Assembly: GCF_051014685.1 (NCBI RefSeq)
Contig: NW_027478971.1
Location: 124,001-188,000, forward strand
Direction: 5' to 3'
DNA from: Ptiloglossa arizonensis
Lineage: Eukaryota > Arthropoda > Insecta > Hymenoptera > Colletidae
DNA: 64,000 bases
The notes beneath the pieces are model-generated. The model did no database searches and had not been told where the DNA came from. It worked only from the letters and a program-made list of their open reading frames with translations. Positions 61,901 to 64,000 of the stretch are shown here, piece by piece (the stretch's first letter is position 1; each line of letters opens with the position of its first letter). A program made the position numbers and the translations under genes.

Positions 61901-64000
61901 ACGGGCTAGGGGAAAAGTACGCACACCGTTGTAATCGGGCGAGTTTCTACTTTCAGATGCAACAGAAATTTTGCGGATTGGTCATTCCGTTCGCGAGATA
62001 TGGCAGTTTGGAGGTAAGAAACGCTTGAGAAACTCAAAATTTTCGCAGTTCTGATGCTCGACAAGCATAACTAGAACGGGCTAGGGGAAAAGTACGCATA
62101 CATTTGTAATCGGGCGAATTTCTACTTTCAGATGCAACAGAAATTTTGCGGATTGGTCAATCCGTTCGCGAGATATGGCAGTTTGGATGTAAGAAACGCT
62201 CGAGAAACTCAAAATTTTCGCAGTTCTGATGCTCGAAACGAATAACTAGAACGGCCTAGGGGAAAAGTACGCACACCGTTGTAATCGGGCGAGTTTCTAC
62301 TTTCAGATGCAACAGAAATTTTGCGGATTGGTCAATCCGTTCGCGAGATATGGCAGTTTGGATGTAAGCAACGCTTGAGAAACTCAAAATTTTCGCAGTT
62401 CTGATGCTCGAAACGAATAACTAGAACGGGCTAGGGGAAAAGTACGCATACCGTTGTAATCGGGCGAGTTTCTACTTTCAGATGCAACAGAAATTTTGCG
62501 GATTGGTCAATCCGTTCGCGAGATATGGCAGTTTGGAGGTAAGCAACGCTTGAGAAACTCAAAATTTTCGCAGTTCTGATGCTCGAAACGAATAACTAGA
62601 ACGGCCTAGGGGAAAAGTACGCATAGTGTTGTAATCGGGCGAGTTTCTACTTTCAGATGCAACAGAAATTTTGCGGATTGGTCAATCCGTTCGCGAGATA
62701 TGGCAGTTTGGAGGTAAGAAACGCTAGAGAAACTCAAAATTTTCGCAGTTCTGATGCTCGACAAGCATAACTAGAACGGCCTAGGGGAAAAGTACGCACA
62801 CCGTTGTAATCGGGCGAGTTTCTACTTTCAGATGCAACAGAAATTTTGCGGATTGGTCAATCCGTTCGCGAGATATGGCAGTTTGGAGGTAAGCAACGCT
62901 TGAAAAACTCAAAATTTTCGCAGTTCTGTTGCTCGAAACGAATAACTAGAACGGGCTAGGGGAAAAGTACGAACACCGTTGTAATCGGGCGAGTTTCTAC
63001 TTTCAGATGCAACAGAAATTTTGCGGATTGGTCAATCCGTTCGCGAGATATGGCAGTTTGGATGTAAGCAACGCTTGAGAAACTCAAAATTTTCGCAGTT
63101 CTGATGCTCGAAACGAATAACTAGAACGGGCTAGGGGAAAAGTACGCATACCGTTGTAATCGGGCGAGTTTCTACTTTCAGATGCAACAGAAATTTTGCG
63201 GATTGGTCAATCCGTTCGCGAGATATGGCAGTTTGGAGGTAAGCAACGCTTGAGAAACTCAAAATTTTCGCAGTTCTGATGCTCGAAACGAATAACTAGA
63301 ACGGCCTAGGGGAAAAGTACGCATAGTGTTGTAATCGGGCGAGTTTCTACTTTCAGATGCAACAGAAATTTTGCGGATTGGTCAATCCGTTCGCGAGATA
63401 TGGCAGTTTGGAGGTAAGAAACGCTAGAGAAACTCAAAATTTTCGCAGTTCTGATGCTCGACAAGCATAACTAGAACGGCCTAGGGGAAAAGTACGCACA
63501 CCGTTGTAATCGGGCGAGTTTCTACTTTCAGATGCAACAGAAATTTTGCGGATTGGTCAATCCGTTCGCGAGATATGGCAGTTTGGAGGTAAGCAACGCT
63601 TGAAAAACTCAAAATTTTCGCAGTTCTGTTGCTCGAAACGAATAACTAGAACGGGCTAGGGGAAAAGTACGCATACCGTTGTAATCGGGCGAGTTTCTAC
63701 TTTCAGATGCAACAGAAATTTTGCGGACTGGTTATTCCGTTCGCGAGATATGGCAGTTTGGAGGTAAGAAACGCTTGAGAAACTCAAAATTTTCGCAGTT
63801 CTGATGCTCGAAACGAATAACTAGAACGGCCTAGGGGAAAAGTACGCATAGTGTTGTATTCGGGCGAGTTTCTACTTTCAGATGCAACAGAAATTTTGCG
63901 GATTGGTCAATCCGTTCGCGAGATATGGCAGTTTGGAAGTAAGCAACGCTTGAGAAACTCAAAATTTTCGCAGTTCTGATGCTCGAAACGAATAACTAGA
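58959..64000 (+). repeat. Copy 2 of the 40-monomer duplication, running off the window
   Basis: Second copy of 51959-57000. It still matches at the last base of the window, so its right edge is unseen. It contains HOR units at 59309-61058 and 61059-62808. The final monomer, from 63859, is cut by the window end after 142 bases. Confidence 0.92.

Larger units (their letters stand above)
1..64000 (+). repeat. 175-bp satellite DNA array, 365 complete monomers plus one partial
   Basis: Every line of the window is the same monomer of 175 bp, head to tail, in one orientation. Successive ATCGGGCGAG starts fall at 1, 176, 350, 525, 700, 875 and so on to 63859. Total length equals 365 x 175 minus 17 bases plus a 142-bp partial unit. 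The 17 missing bases are located: one each in the monomers starting at 176, 3500, 8574, 19420, 22044, 24493, 25192 and 49160, three at 13823, and a net six between 35.94 and 37.13 kb. A 175-bp unit close to nucleosome repeat length, organised into HORs, is typical of eukaryotic centromeric or pericentromeric satellites; that location is inference. I do not recognise the family or species. No gene, transposon, tRNA, rRNA or telomere repeat interrupts it. Confidence 0.98.

Noticed and set aside
1..64000. CRISPR array
   Set aside because: There are no unique spacers between repeats; the whole 175 bp is repeated, far longer than a CRISPR repeat, and no cas genes are present.
1..64000. Two-fold internal duplication of an ancestral half-monomer
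   Set aside because: GAAATTTTGCGG and AAAATTTTCGCAG look alike, but they are 71 bp apart, not half of 175, and similarity fades within a few bases.

Overview
The whole 64 kb window is one uninterrupted satellite DNA array. A 175-bp monomer is repeated head to tail, always in the same orientation, from base 1 to base 64000. I count 365 complete monomers plus a 142-bp partial one (63859-64000). The count closes exactly: 365 x 175 minus 17 net deleted bases, and all 17 can be traced to individual indels. There is therefore no room for a hidden gene, transposon, RNA gene or unique spacer, and I found none. The longest open reading frame is only about 81 codons. The recurring 69-76-codon frames are chance readings of about 1.3 satellite monomers.

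This kind of sequence points to a eukaryotic centromeric, pericentromeric or other heterochromatic block; the species cannot be named from it. The consensus monomer is about 45% GC and carries 13 CpG in 175 bp (observed/expected about 1.5 by hand count), so CpG is not depleted. Landmarks in monomer coordinates, counting from ATCGGGCGAG as 1-10, are: a 16-bp dyad CGGATTGGTCAATCCG (41-56), TCGCGA (58-63), a second dyad TTGAG-AAA-CTCAA (92-104), AAAATTTT (103-110), GGCCTAGG (145-152), and a variable tag (164-170) reading CACACCG, CATACCG, CATAGTG, CCCACCG or CTTAGTG.

Monomers fall into recognisable variant types arranged in higher-order repeats (HORs). Left part (1 to about 12.4 kb): a 19-monomer, 3,324-bp unit occurs twice in tandem (176-3499, 3500-6823) and contains a nested 8-monomer unit; a different 19-monomer spacing links 6999-8573 to 10323-11897. 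Middle left (12.4-28.2 kb): a mosaic with 7-, 14- and 5-monomer tandem duplications. Centre (28.2-49.3 kb): a block of about 7.5 kb (28166-35690) is duplicated at 41110-49333; the copies differ by exact whole-monomer gains or losses with visible hybrid monomers. Between them, 35.94-37.13 kb holds an abnormal cluster of single-base indels that looks like poorly polished sequence. Right part (49.3-64 kb): a cleaner 10-monomer (1,750-bp) HOR, with a 40-monomer (7,000-bp) duplication linking 51959-57000 to 58959-64000 and running off the window.

The array evolves by unequal exchange and gene conversion at several nested scales. I see no gene-based system here; the interest lies in the repeat architecture, the dyads, the CpG content and the suspect segment.
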